A stretch of DNA of 64,000 nucleotides from Taudactylus pleione (GCA_031769625.1 JAUIMM010000572.1:7227001-7291000); one strand, 5' to 3'. Counted from the first letter of the stretch, positions 33,480-45,486 are shown. Notes: generated by a model from the sequence alone, not told the origin. A program made the numbers and translations.

Positions 33480-35400
33480 TTTAATTTTCTTTGATGTGCT
33501 CTAAAGCTGTGAATGTGAGAAATTTGATGTCTGACTGATGAACTTCTTGGAAATTACGCGGAAGACTGAGTGTGGTAACCTTGTTTTGAAAATTTCTAAA
33601 ATGTTCTTGAATTCATATTTTTAAACATATTTTGGTTTTTCCCACATAAGCCTTCCCACAAATACAGGTGATCCTATAAAATACATATTCTGTATTACAA
33701 TTAATTACATCCCTAATGTGATACATCTTGCTATCCTCATTTGACCAAACAAAAGATTTTTTTCTCCATGAATTTACAGCAGATGCACCTCCTGCATGGA
33801 AAACAGCCCTTCCTATTTCCCAAAGAAATGGCCCTCTGGTTGTTTATTCACTTCACCACTTTTAATTGTTTTTGGTTTACTGAGGGCCAGAATATTCTTC
33901 ATACTTGTTGCTCTTTTGAAGACAAGATTTGGTTTTAAGGGGAGGTTTGGACCCAAAATGAGATCTTTCAACAAGATATCCCAATGATGTTCTAAAATTC
34001 TATTAATCTCTAGTAAATTGTGTGATGAATTGTCTTTTATTTGAAAAATCCTTCTTTGAATCAATTTTTTATTTCAATGGATCTTCCCTATTCAAATGTG
34101 AGGCTTTAAATACTGTTTCCATTACTTTTTCCCTATTAAACCCTCTCTCAAGAAACCTATTGGTAAGCATTTCTGACTGATGCCAAAACTCAGTATTATT
34201 GCTACAGTTTCTTCTAAGCCTAAGGAACTGGGCATATGGTATATTATTTATCCAGGCAGGAAGATGACAACTAAATGAAGGGATAAAGCTGTTGGCATCT
34301 ACCTCTTTAAAATGAGTTTTCATCATAATTATTTTATAATTTTCTCCACTAAGTAGAATATCCAGAGAGTCAAATATATTCAAATGTTGATTAAAGGTAA
34401 ATTTTAAATTAAACTCATTGATGTTAATATGTCATAAAACTCACAATGCTTTTTAAGTCTCCTGCCCAGATAAAACTCAAATCGTTGGTGTATCGATGAA
34501 ACAAAGCTATATTGTTTTTATCAAAAAAGGAGTAAAAAATGTATTGCTGTTCCCATTCACCCATTAGGATGTTGGCATAAGATGGGGTTACTTTAGTGTG
34601 CCCATGACCGTACCTTTTTTCTGTTCGAAAAATTATCCTTCAAATTCAAAGAAATTGTGTTCTAATATGATATTTATGCCTTTCAAAATGAAGTATTTTT
34701 CTGCCCCTTTTATTTCAGGGGAATTAGAAAGTAACTTATTTGCCTTTCTGGTGTGGTATGGATGAATATAAGGCTTGTACATCTACCATTAGCCAATGAT
34801 AAGAGGGTGACCAATTAATGTCTTTAATTAGTCTTAAAAGACTGGTAGAATCTTTCAAGTAAGACTTTAGATTTTCCACAAAGGGTTGCAAATTGAGATC
34901 TAAAAAATGGGACAAATTCGCAGTAAGCATTATCGGGCGGGCAGGAGGTAGTTCTTTATTTTTGTGGAATTTCAGAATATGATATAATAAGGGAATTCTA
35001 GGGTTTTTAATAAACAGGAAATCAAATTCTTCTTTACATATCAAACCTTCCTACAGGGCCTCTGTGAGTATTTGTAACAACTCTTCCTGATATAGATCCG
35101 TGGGGTTATTAGGAAGTCTCTCATATGTACTTGTATCATTAAGGATATTACAGTATGTGCCTCTTTCAAATAGGCTGATCTATCTTGTACCACTACTGCC
35201 CCCCTTTGTCTGCTGATTTAACAACTATACTATTATCTTTTCTAAGTTGTTTCAATGCTTGTTTCTCTCTAGGATTTGGATTATCCTCTTTTATCTTAAT
35301 ATTCCTAAAGTCTTCCCTTACACATTCATAGAATACATCTACATGTGGCTACCTCTCAACTCTACCAGGTAAAATTTGGAAGTTAAGGATACTAGAGGTG
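33480..35400 (-). pseudogene. PLE copy D reverse transcriptase plus GIY-YIG endonuclease, broken
   Basis: Read downward on the minus strand: VVKSADKGG (about 35210); FHKNKELPPARPIM (about 34960); motif A WLMVDVQALYSSIPHQKG (about 34790); motif B TPSYANILMGEWEQQY (about 34590); motif C degraded to RYTNDLSFIW (about 34500), where the expected YxDD reads YTND. AWINNIPYAQFLRLRRNCS is at about 34230 and LEHHWDILLKDLILGPNLP at about 33980. The endonuclease ITCICGKAYVGKTK is at about 33670. Several stops and frameshifts interrupt it. Confidence 0.88.
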
Positions 35401-35643
35401 CTGGCTTTGGTCTGAAATCTAATTTGGGAACCGTTTTTTAAAAAACTGCCTTTGTACTGTCAATTTTCTCATAAATTTATTTAGATCAACAAATAATCTA
35501 AATGTATCCACATGTTGTTCTGTATATATATATATTAGCTGGGATGCCCGGATTGAAGACTGGACCCTGAAGTACACCTGCAGCCTTTGTTTACATCATC
35601 CTTGCCTATATCCCCATTCTATGGATCCTGACATACATGCAAA

Positions 35644-36500
35644 CAGTGGCATAACTACCGTAAGTGCAAGGGGTGCAGCTGCTATGGTGCCCAAGCTGCC
35701 TCTGTGGTCTGCTGCTCACCCTGCATCCAGTAATGCACACAAGGTGGACCGTTCCAGTCAGGGCCATCGAGGGGGGCCCATGTGTCAGCAATGTTGATTT
35801 GGTTCTGGCCCACCAGCTGATTACAGCTGGTGCACTGGCAAGAAGCCACAGAGAGACAGCACCGCTGGTCATGAGGCAATCAGAGCTCATGGAATGGCAG
35901 CCAATCAGCAGTGGCAGCTCCTTATTGGCTGCTTGTCTGCGAGCTTTGATTAGCTTGTGACCGATGCCAGATTCAAATTGCACCGGTGTTGACTGTCCAT
36001 GTCTGCCACTGGCACCGTTGCACCAACTGTATTTAGTGACAGTCTGGCCCCAAATTCACACCTGTTGGCTACTGATGGCACACAGAGGGAGGCAAGAGGC
36101 TTCTGGAGGGACATGGGGAGGTGAGTTGCTGGGGGGGCATAATGTGTAAGGGGCACTACTATTGTGTGGAATAATGTGTTTTTGGGGCACTACTACTATG
36201 TGACATAATCTGTAAATGGTATTACTTTGTGGTATAATGTGTAAGGGGCATTACTGTGTAGTGTATAGGGCATTACTGTGTGGAATAACATATAAGGGGT
36301 GCTACTACTGCATGGCATAATGTGTATAAGGGATACTACTGTGTGGCATAACCTGAGTGGGCTCTGTGTGGCATAATCTGAATGGGGTCTGTGTGGCATA
36401 ACATGAATGGGCTGTGTAGGGGAAAATGTACTGTATGTGTCCTTTTTATGTCTGGGGAGGGCCCTTTTAAGATCTAGCTATGTGATTCACAAAGTTCTTG
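35644..36500. mobile_element. CAGTGGCATAACTA-ended repeat with internal minisatellite
   Basis: It begins with CAGTGGCATAACTACCGTAA, an end sequence also seen in inverse form at about 54420-54435 (CCTAGTTACGCCACTGC). The interior contains the 36128-36415 minisatellite. The right end is not clear; the sequence after 36480 drifts into another GGGCCCAGG-rich repeat. Probably a non-autonomous DNA element; family not identified. Confidence 0.5.
36128..36415 (+). repeat. Minisatellite, units of about 35-45 bp (GGGGCACTACTRTGTGGCATAATGTGTAA type)
   Basis: Degenerate tandem units share GGCATTACTGTGTGG, then AATAATGTGTAAGGGGC. Unit spacing varies and the last units shorten to CTGTGTGGCATAATCTGAAT. Open frames here are repeat artefacts. 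Confidence 0.85.
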
Positions 36501-36786
36501 TTATGCCCAGGGGTGCCAAGAGTGGGCTTGGGTACTAATTACCTGGGCCCAGGCTTGTAGGATGGGCCCAGTGTGGGCCCAGGTCTGACACTGCTCCCCC
36601 TCTCACTTACCTGTCAGCAGCCCAGCACACACTGCTGTGTGCTGGGATGCAATGGGAGACTGCTCGCTGCTGTAGAGTAGTAGCAGCAGTCTCCTCTGTC
36701 TGTGGGGGGGAGTGATCAGAGTGCCCCCCTCCCCAGTGCGCTGTAAAAAAATGTTTCTAAGGGAGCATGGCAATGCCTCCAGCAAT

Positions 36787-37408
36787 TAGGTAAAGCATCC
36801 TGAGACCATTGATGTGTGGGGTTGCTTTTCAGCCAAGGGAGTGGGATCACTGACAATTTTGCCTAAGAACACAGCCTTGAATAAAGAACGGTACCAAAGC
36901 ATCCTCCAAGAGCAACTTCTCCCAACCATCCAAGAACAGTTTGGTGATGAACAATGCCTTTTCCAGCATGATGGAGCACCTTGCCATAAGGAAAAAGTTA
37001 TAACTAAAGTGGCTCAGGGAAAAAAACATCGAAATTTTGAGTTCATGGCCAGGAAACTCCCCAGAACTTAATCCCATTGAGAACTTGTGGTCACTCTCAA
37101 GAGACAGGTGGACAAACAAAAACCCACAAATTCTGACAAACTCCAAGCATTGATTAGGCAAGAATGGGCGGCCATCAGTCAGTATGTGGCCCAGAATTTG
37201 ATTGACAGCATGCCACGGTGAATTGCAGAGGTCTTAAAAAGAAGGGTCAACACTGCAAATATTGACTCTTTGCATAAGCTTAATGTAATGCTTGTAATTT
37301 TACTTCAGTATACCATAGTAACATCTGACAAAAAGGTTTCAAAACATTGAAGCAGCAAACTTTGTGAAAACCAATACGTGTCACTCTCATAACTTTTGCC
37401 CATTGCTG
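36787..37408 (+). mobile_element. Tc1-like transposon 3' fragment
   Basis: The transposase C-terminal half: WGCFSAKGVGSLTILPKN (about 36817), second catalytic Asp in CLFQHDGAPCHKEK (about 36955), and NPIENLW (about 37070) giving the Glu of a DDE triad. The stop follows QHCKY at 37263-37265. A frameshift near 37030 and an early TGA at 37219 break the frame. The right terminal repeat ends TAACTTTTGCCCATTGCTG before TA (37409-37410). The 5' half is missing. A different Tc1 family from the other two. Confidence 0.85.
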
Positions 37409-37409
37409 T

Positions 37410-38440
37410 ATATATGTCAGTCTTTATAAAGAGTTCAGTGCTTTTTTCTTGATAAAATAAAAAAATATTTTTAATTTGGGTGACTGGAGGGCCCTCTATA
37501 AAACACAGGACCCTAGGCTGCCACCTGGGTTTCCTTGTGGATTATCAGGTCTAAGGAGGCTTAATAGTCCATATTGATTGTGATTCCATGCTATAAACTT
37601 TTTGGGCTTAGTTTCTTTTCATTGTTTTAAATTTACATTATTAACTAAATTTGCAGATCCTGGAAAATATATATTTTATGGAGACTTTTTTTAAATTCAA
37701 TAACTTCATTTCTTTTTGATTTAAACTATAAAAACTTGAGCTTTGTCAGCTTTTTTTCAAAAGTCTCATGTTGAGTTTTTACTTAATTCATTGTTTGGTT
37801 TAATTCCATGGCATCAGTAAGTCAGACCATTATTACTTCCTGGAACTGTTTAAAACACTATATAATGGATTACATTCTTACCTTCTACTCTCTAGTGCTT
37901 ATGTGACACTGTAGAACAGAATGTCTTTGTGAGATTGCCAGCATTAATCTTTACCTTCTAACAAAGACACTCTATATGTTACAGACTGAAAAGGTTGCAG
38001 TATTTATCATTTTTATGCTATGCACAATACTGCTGGGAATTTATTGTTCTATGAAGTCTAATTTTTATTGTCAATGAGAATTTAAAAGTTACAATGACTG
38101 GCCTCATGGGGATGTACATATAACTAGCAATTAATGCAAATTGCTGGTTTGGACAGTGTTCAGCTAGCAGAGTCTTGATAGGGATGCATACAACCAATTA
38201 ACTGTTGCCTTCTGCAGCGCTGAACATTCCACCCACTTTAAAGCTCTACTGGCTGAACTATAAGAAAACCAGCAGTTGGCCCTATATATGTGCAGAAGCA
38301 TAGTATTTATTTGACATAATTAAATAATTTGCTAATTACAAAAAATTCTAATGGAACTATTTCTGGATTCCAAGTTTAATATGTTCTGAAAAATGTATGT
38401 GTAGATATTTGCTAAAAATAATGTTGGAATAATTCTACAT
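37410..38440. other. No feature identified
   Basis: AT-rich sequence between the Tc1-like fragment and PLE remnant F. No coding, repeat-end or structural signal found by eye. Confidence 0.4.
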
Positions 38441-38640
38441 GGTACTGTATAACATTTTTTAATAAGATGGCACTTGGGAGCAATTATCTTCCTCAAGGCA
38501 ATGTTAAGAGCTAGACAGCTCGAAAAGCATTGGATATGAAGTGGAGTCAATTGAGGTTGAGAGAAGCTTGATCCATGAGCTGGTGATATTAGATGACGGT
38601 TCGACGAGGTTCCGGAGCCTTGATTCATGATATATCTATA
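38440..38640 (+). mobile_element. PLE end remnant F with hammerhead-like core
   Basis: ATGTTAA then GAGCT-AGAC-AGCTC and GAAAAGCATTGG at 38501-38533 copies the PLE layout (UGANGA-like box, perfect 5-bp stem II, GAAA box, TTGG). No coding remnant is nearby. The first box is poorly conserved, so the call rests on the hairpin plus GAAA box. Confidence 0.45.
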
Positions 38641-39409
38641 TATCTTTTTGGTAAAGCCTCCAATCTACGTTAATATCTTCTTGTGGAATTGTGTGCTGCA
38701 TTGTTTGGAAAATAACTTTGTATAAACAACATTATACCATGTTGGGGACATTCTCTCCTTTATATGTTTATATATATATTGAAAATTCTTGTTCTAATGA
38801 ATGCTCAGATTGAGCATATGGCAATAGAACTAGAAAGGGAAGTATTACTCTATATTATGTTACTTTATTATCCTTTCAGTATATATTTATTTGCCATTAT
38901 AGTGTTTGACTGTATATTGTTGATGTACGTGCCATTATCCTGATGAAACATCACTATATATTATAGAGAATTGGTTCTTGGATGAACCAAGGTTGAGGTT
39001 TAGGCAGCTAATCATCTAACCATTAAGCCCAACATTGTGTTCTCATACACCATATTTAACACAGATACCCTGACACCGTCATGACCTCAAAACTTAATTT
39101 TGTAATGCAAATAAACTGTTCAAGGGGGAATCTCTCAGATAGCTACAGCAGATTCATTTGCAGTAACGTAATGTTGTTCTGAAGATGACGCCCAGGTGCA
39201 TCAGTTTCCTTATGAACTACTGCATCTTTTACCATAATCATTCCTTTCACAAATTGCCTATTTTTTTTCTAACAATTTTTTATTTTCTTCACTTTTAATT
39301 TTGTCTCCTCCACCTCAGGTTTCCCCATATAATGCCTACATCAAGCAAATGATACACAGCCTAACACTTACATGAGAAATCACAAGCAAATGCTATTCAG
39401 TCAGCAAGT

Positions 39410-39790
39410 CGACATTGACTATAGAAGTATAGACAGTCATTACATAGATACAAGAATGTTGAATTTTACCATGTTGACATTCAAAATGTTGGCACCTGCA
39501 CCATGTTGACATAGTCAATGTTTACATATGACATGTCTACATAGTCATAGGGGTATATTTACTAAAGTGCGGGTTTTTAAAAGTGGAGTTGTTGCCCTTA
39601 GCAACCAATCAGATTTTACAGTACTTATCATTTATCTAGCACCTTCTAGAAGATTAAAGCCAGAATCTGGTTGGTTGCTATGGGCAGCAACTCCACTTCT
39701 AAAAACCTGCACTTTAGTAAATATTCCCCCTAATGCCGACAACAAATGTTAGGTTTAGCGTCAACATGCTGTCATCTAAATTATGTTTGT
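39410..39790. repeat. GTTGACAT-rich repeat split by a foldback MITE
   Basis: Short phrases such as ACCATGTTGACAT, CATGTCTACATAG and CGTCAACATGCTGTC occur on both sides of the MITE at 39549-39731, together with GTTAGGTTTAGCG. Composition is like the larger repeats at 48725-49380 and 51720-52110. Confidence 0.5.
39549..39731. mobile_element. Foldback MITE, 183 bp (CTTTAGTAAATA-ended)
   Basis: The left arm GGGGTATATTTACTAAAGTG complements the right arm CACTTTAGTAAATATTCCCC. Inner arms AGCAACCAATCAGATT and AATCTGGTTGGTTGCT also pair, so the whole unit can form one hairpin. TA lies at each flank. Same family as 49801-49993. Confidence 0.8.
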
Positions 39791-39941
39791 CAACACTTTA
39801 AATGTAGACAAATCATACCAAACCCCAAGCAATCACTACTACTTTTCCACATGTGAGACTTCACCGTAGATATTTGCATATTGGCTATTTGAAAATACTA
39901 AATACATATTCAGATCAAAATATATGGTATTTATGAACACA

Positions 39942-40435
39942 GGGCCTGATTCAGACCCAGTCGCAAGCGCTAAGCGCTCACAACTGGGTCGATGGTGGCC
40001 CACAGTGCATGCATGAGACCCAGCTAGCGATGGGCACTCAATCGCTCCGGGTCTCGCAACAAAGGGGACGAGCTGTCGATGTTGAGTGACAGCTTGCCCC
40101 TTGGTGGGCAGGCTGGGGGGGTGGCTGCCCAAATGGAGGCGTTCCCATAAGAACACCTGTCATTTGGGGGTGGCCCCACTGACATCACGAGTGATGTCAG
40201 TGGAGAGATTCCAGCCCTATTAGAGCTGAAATCTCTCTGGGGCTTGCAGCCACAAGACCCTACTACAAGGTTCTTGTTGCAAGCCCAATGGTCGTGATGG
40301 TCTTGACCATCGCGACCATCATCATGGCCGCTCGCTGTAGCTGTGGCCAGTAGGCCGTTCTAAAAAAAACAAAACCTGGCCCTGATTCAGAGCGAGCACT
40401 CAGTCAGAGCGACCGGGTCTGAATTAGGCTCTCAG
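39942..40435. mobile_element. CTGATTCAGACCCAG-ended element, copy 1
   Basis: The left end GGGCCTGATTCAGACCCAGT and the right end GACCGGGTCTGAATTAGGCT are inverted. The inner palindrome ACATCACGAGTGATGTCAGT is shared with 3735-4022. GC-rich against AT-rich surroundings. No coding frame. Confidence 0.65.
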
Positions 40436-40551
40436 AACATACTCTGGATATATATATAGTATGTATACAGTATATATATAATGTATATTTGTTGGACCAA
40501 AAAGAGTAAACATGTTCCTCTTTCGGACAACACAGAGTAAGTCCCCAGCCT

Positions 40552-41211
40552 TTGAAAGTTGTTAAGAGAGCCCTGAAAAACCCAGCTGTGTGCCCTGAGA
40601 AATCGAAATCACAAATCCCTGAGGAGAGTGCAAGTGTGTCCGTTTTTGCCATGTGTGAGCCAGACCTAAATACTAGTGTACTGGAGGATCCTGTAGGTTC
40701 CAACATTTTTGTGCCCTCTGTAAATGTGGGGAAGGACAGTCAACATCTTGCAGACGTAGTCATTGAGGATGCTTCTGTGGAGGAGGAGGATATTTTGGCA
40801 GTTGAAGGCGCTAAGGATGATGAGGATATTGATGATGAAGATGTTGTTGATGAGGAAGTTGATGCCAAGGATGTCCTTTGTGTAAGGAAGGCAACAGCTG
40901 TTGCCCATGGATTGAAAAAGCCAAAGTCCATTGTTGTCATGCCGGGACAAAAGACAATAAAATCTACTTCTCTCATGTGGAATTATTTCCACCCCGATCC
41001 GGACAACAGTTGTCAAGCCATATGTGACCATTGCCATGCAAGAGTGAGTAGAGGGAGGGACCTAAACCATCTAGGAACCTCTTCCTTGTTACGTCACTTG
41101 GAGCGCATTCATCAAATATCAAAGTGTACTTCGCCAAGTTCCAAAACTCAAAATGTAACAAATTCAGTGTCACCTACCTGCTCCCTCTCTGTGAGATCCA
41201 AGCGCCTTTGA
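40552..41211 (+). CDS. BED zinc-finger reading frame, hAT-transposase-derived N-terminus
   Basis: An open frame of 219 codons; the first ATG is at 40651 (186 residues). An acidic stretch (DDEDIDDEDVVDEEVDAKD, about residues 90-108 of the long frame) precedes a BED domain: MWNYFHPDPDNSCQAICDHC, then HARVS, and LLRHLERIHQ. The CxxC and HxxxxH pairs are intact, the DNA-binding finger of hAT transposases and ZBED proteins. It stops at 41211; continuing sequence (41220-41360) is Ser/Pro-rich and out of frame, and no hAT catalytic core or dimerisation domain follows. Most likely a 3'-truncated hAT element. The frame's survival is notable but may be chance. Confidence 0.6.
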   Translation: MKVVKRALKNPAVCPEKSKSQIPEESASVSVFAMCEPDLNTSVLEDPVGSNIFVPSVNVGKDSQHLADVVIEDASVEEEDILAVEGAKDDEDIDDEDVVDEEVDAKDVLCVRKATAVAHGLKKPKSIVVMPGQKTIKSTSLMWNYFHPDPDNSCQAICDHCHARVSRGRDLNHLGTSSLLRHLERIHQISKCTSPSSKTQNVTNSVSPTCSLSVRSKRL

Positions 41212-41439
41212 TCTCCAACACCAACACCTGCATCATCAGCATTCTCATTCATCATCGGGAGTAGTCCTGCTGCATCCAATGTTGGTATTCAAAGCATGAT
41301 TGACTCCTCTCTTATCTGTGATTACTCAGAAGGATCCCCCAGTAGTCCTCCCCAGAAGTAGTCCCCAGTAGTGCTCCCCAACTGATTTATCTCTCTTTCC
41401 TTGTGCTCCGAGTGGATTTATGTCCTCCTGCCCTTTGAT

Positions 41440-43250
41440 TTCCCTCACTGCCCCATCTGATACCTCTACACAGGGGGTTTAACCTACCTTGCGGTGGAGA
41501 ATCGGTGGTGTGCCAGCTGGTGTATCTCATGGTTGGGGTATCTACTCTTCCGGTCACCATGTGTGCACTACTCCTTCAGATCACTGAAGAATCTGTGCCT
41601 CACTCCAGGATGGTGGGCTGATGGTTCTCAGCTGATGGAGGTTTCTGGCTCTTTGCTGTGGCATCAGCTTCATCTGCTGCCCAGTCAGTGTTGTGCCTCC
41701 TCCTCTATCTTGGGAGATCCTTTGCTGCTGGTACCTCTGACTTCTCTGTCTGGATGCCACTGTACAGTGGGATTTTGGTGCATACTGCCTAGCTAGGCAG
41801 ATAGCCATTCTCTAGAGCCTGTTGCCCCTCCTCTTGTGCCTGTGATCTGCTATTGAGGTCACGGCATCACAGAGATTGTCCCTATTCCTAGCCTTCCTCT
41901 GTACTATCGTGTTGCTGCTGATATCTGATGCCTTGGGGAGGTCCTGTTCCTATCTACTGTTTACTGGTGTAATCTGAACTATCATTCGAAGTTCAGGCTG
42001 TTTTTCACCAGTCCTGACCTCACAGGCAGTTGTCCACCTTCTTTCAGCTTCTGTGTCCTGCAGTGACAGACCTGATCATCCATCATCTTTACCACGGGTA
42101 CCTGTCTGCTCCCTATTAAGAAGCAAGAGGTAAAATCTGTGCCTGGACATTTGCACTCTGGACTATACAGTGTGGCTACAATGACTCTTCATAAATGTCG
42201 TTTACTACTTTTTGCTTTTTTTCTGTTGATAATTGTATTACTGTTATTGTGTATTGTTTTACTGTAGTATTGTCAGCTATAATACTTATTGTATATCTGT
42301 CCTTACATACTGTAGGTTCTACATCTCAAATACTAGATTGGGAGGACCCAAATTGGCCTTCTTAGCCCGCACTTCTCCTACCTAGGTAGTTGGAGTCTAA
42401 CGTATTTTATTTCTGCCTGGTCTGAGAATGATTCCTGCTTATTCCCAGTCTGTCAGTGAGCTGATGGAAGTCATTGCTCTGTCTTTTCTGTCCCGCATTG
42501 ATAGATGGCTGGGGAAACTGGAGTTAACTATTGCTCTTACTAAACTGGACTCTCTAACTAACAGTGTAACCACAGTAGATGCAACTTACCTGGTCACTGT
42601 TCCTCCACAGATTTATGCTAAGCAAATACCAATTCCTTCATCCTTGCAGGATGAATTCTGTCAGCAAACCCACCTCAGTCACACCTATTTAACTGTCCCA
42701 GAGCAGAGTTTTCCTTTACTATGGATATATTGGCAGGCGGACAGGTTCCTCAACTTGGTAGTGCTCCTTGCTTATGCGTTGATGGAGCAGGTGTTACTGA
42801 CACTCTCTGGCACATGACAGATAGTTTAGCCCAAAACAGCACTCCCATGATTTAACTTGAACCTTGCTCCCACCAAGAATTCTTTAGTTCTGTTGTCCAG
42901 CAGCAAGTGGCCTTCTTTGCGGTCTGTAGCTCTCTACCTCAGTGCCTCTCTGTGTATTTACTATCTTTGTTCTGCAGCTTCTCGCGGTGAGTGAGTGTCC
43001 TGTTTTTATTTGAGAACTGCAATCTGTGAGAAATGTGAAGGTAAGGTTTTTATTTGAGAACAGATTGTATAAGATTCAAAACGTGTTGGTTTGATTGGAT
43101 ACACAACTGCAACACCAAAAAAGGACACCCTGTTGATGCTCCAGTAATCTGCCAGTAAGGGGAGAAGGAGAAATTCCGGAAACTCCCTACTTTCATACTC
43201 ACCTTGTAGCTCCTCATTTGGAGCCCCATGCGGTATGGTTCCTCATATTA
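41440..43250. other. TCT/CTG-rich low-information interval, possibly LTR-element debris
   Basis: CT-rich sequence with open frames (41494-41796, 42428-42817) that show no motif I recognise. Wording such as TGGGAGGACCCAAATTGGCC and the composition resemble internal leader sequence of retroelements, but no primer-binding site, polypurine tract or pol motif was found. Confidence 0.3.
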
Positions 43251-43866
43251 CCAAAGTTTTGGAACACTCATTTGTTGGATGTATGTTTGTTTTCATTATA
43301 ATGTGAATAAACTAACAGCGAATTTTTAGAGAAAAAATGCTACACTATATGAACATTTTTCTCTCCTCTCTATATATGAAATCCCATTTGAGATCCACCT
43401 GTTTGGATTGAGAGGACATCTCACAGTAAATAGAGGAATTCATCCAAAGACCAACAGTTTTTGAGACTTGATTAACTGAAAGACTTGAGACTGTTCTGAT
43501 CTGTTCTTTTCAGTATTCTAGTAGCCCAAAGGTTCTTCTAATAGTTCCTGCATATTGATTATATAATTATATCTAAACCAAATAGTACCTCCGTGTCAAG
43601 TACTTCCACAAGTTTGCACCTAAAAATTTAATTATAAACAATTACAAAACTGTGCCTCCAGGTGAATGAATAAATGTTACACTTAACACAAGTTGTAATT
43701 GCAATTGCATCGACTATTAATCTGTGCACACACAGAGCGATATAAATGAACTATATGAGCGATAACGATATTGTTCATATCGTTATCGTTCATATCGTTA
43801 ATTTTTATGTACTTACCAACTTGTCAATGACCAACGATGCGCTTTCCCGCATGGATGATAAAGATA

Positions 43867-45486
43867 CAGTGCATCCGGAAAGTATTCACAGCACTTCACC
43901 TTTTCCACATTTTGTTCTGTTACAGCCTTATTCCAAAATGGAATAAAACATTTTTTGTCCTCAAATTTCTACACAAAATACCCCATAATGACAACGTGTA
44001 AAAAGTTTTTTGGAAATTGCAAATTTAATTAAAAAAAACAAACGAAGACTTCACATGTACATAAACATTCACAGCCTTTGCTCAATACTTTGTTGATGCA
44101 CCTTTGGCAGCAATTACAGCCTTAAGTCTTTTTGAATATGATGCCACAAGATTAGCACACCTATCTTTGGGCAGTTTCGCCCATTTCTCTTTGCAGCATC
44201 ACTTAAGCTCCATTAGGTTGAATGGGAAGCGTCGGTGTGCAGCTATTTTCAGATCTCTCCAGAGATGTTCAATCAGATTCAAGTCTGGGCTCTGGCTGGG
44301 CCACTCAAGGACATTCACAGAGTTGTCCTGAAGCCACGACTTTGATATCTTGGCTGTGCGCTTAGGGTCGTTGTCCTGCTGAAAGATGAACCGCCACCCC
44401 AGCCTGAGGTCAAGAGTGCTCTGGAGCAGGTTTTCTTCCAGGATGTCTCTGTACATTGCTGCATTCATATTTCCCTCTATCCTAACTAGTCTCCCAGTTC
44501 CAGCTGCTGAAAAACATCCCCACAGCATGATGCTGCCACCACCATTCTTCACTGTAGGGATGGTATTGGCCTGGTGATGAGCGGGGCCTGGTTTCCTCCA
44601 AACATAATGCCTGGCATTCACACCAAAGAGTTCAATCTTTGTCTCATCAGACCAGAGCATTTTGTTTCTCATGGTCTGAGAGTCTTTTAGGTGCATTATG
44701 GCAAACTCCAGGCGGGCTACTATGTGCTTTTTACTAAGGAGTGGCTTCCGTCTAGCCACTCTACCATACAGGCCTTATTGATGGATTGCTGCAGAAATGG
44801 TTGTCCTTCTGGAAGGTTCTCCTCTCTCCACAGAGGAATGCTGTAGCCCTGACAGACTAACCATCAGGTTCTTGGTCACCTCCCTGACTAGGGCCCTTCT
44901 CCCCTGATCACTCAGTTTAGATGGCCGGCCAACTCTAGGAAGAGTCCTGGTGGTTCTGAACTTCTTCCATTTACAGATGATGGAGGCTACTCTGCTCATT
45001 GGGACCTTCAAAGCAGTAGATATTTTTCTGTACCCTTCCCCAGATTTGTGCCTCGAGACAATCCTGTCTCGGAGGTCTACAGACAATTCCTTGGATTTCA
45101 TGCTTGGTTTGTGCTCTGACATGCACTGTCAAGTGTGGGACCTTATGTAGACAGGTGTATGTCTTTCAAAATCATGTCCAATCAACTGAATTTACCACAG
45201 GTGAACTCCAATTAAGCTGTAGGAACATCTCAAGGATGATCTGCACCTGAGCTCAATTTTGAGCTTCATGGCAAAAGCTGTGAATACTTATATACATGTG
45301 ATTTCTTATTATTATTTTTTTTATTATATATGTAAAAACATAAAAAAAATTTTTACACGTTGTCATTATGGGGTATTGTGTGTAGAATTTTGAAGACAAA
45401 AATGAATTTATTACATTTTGGAATAAGGCTGTAACATAACAAATGTGGAAAAAGTGAAGCACTGTGAATACTTTCCGGATGCACTG
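43867..45486 (-). mobile_element. Full-length Tc1-like transposon, 1620 bp
   Basis: TA dinucleotides 43865-43866 and 45487-45488 bound terminal repeats CAGTGCATCCGGAAAGTATT and AATACTTTCCGGATGCACTG. The inverted repeats extend about 150 bp, including a second matching block near the inner end (ACACGTTGTCATTATGGGGT at the right; ACCCCATAATGACAACGTGT at the left). The element spans both ends and one transposase gene on the minus strand, and looks young. Confidence 0.95.
44082..45122 (-). pseudogene. Tc1 transposase with two nonsense codons
   Basis: A single frame of 347 codons. It starts MSEHKPSMKSKELSVDLRDR, with a helix-turn-helix (SGEGYRKISTALKVPMS), GRPSKL, then [18 protein letters not shown] (stop at about 44777-44775). 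First catalytic Asp in [12 protein letters not shown], then [27 protein letters not shown], second Asp in [12 protein letters not shown], Glu in [13 protein letters not shown]: the DD34E triad is intact. A second stop follows MELK (about 44198), after which the normal ending (CCKEKWAKLPKDRC, AAKGASTKY) continues to TGA at 44084-44082. Apart from the two stops, no frameshift is seen. Confidence 0.93.

Larger units (their letters stand above)
30930..35540 (-). mobile_element. Penelope-like retroelement, copy D
   Basis: On the minus strand, 35400-33480 is a decayed coding region. The lower-coordinate part (about 33400-30930) is its 3' pseudo-LTR, with a hammerhead-like core at 31113-31081 and a dense set of CGTTCCAC and CCAAT motifs at 32180-32800. 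Boundaries are approximate. It is separated from PLE B by about 1.4 kb. Confidence 0.8.

Noticed and set aside
38943..38960. CTGATGAAACATC as another hammerhead core
   Set aside because: The UGAUGA box is present but no stem II hairpin with a GAAA box follows.
42428..42817. 129-codon plus-strand frame (MIPAYSQSVSELMEVIALSF start)
   Set aside because: No recognisable domain; could be retroelement debris but nothing in it supports a family.
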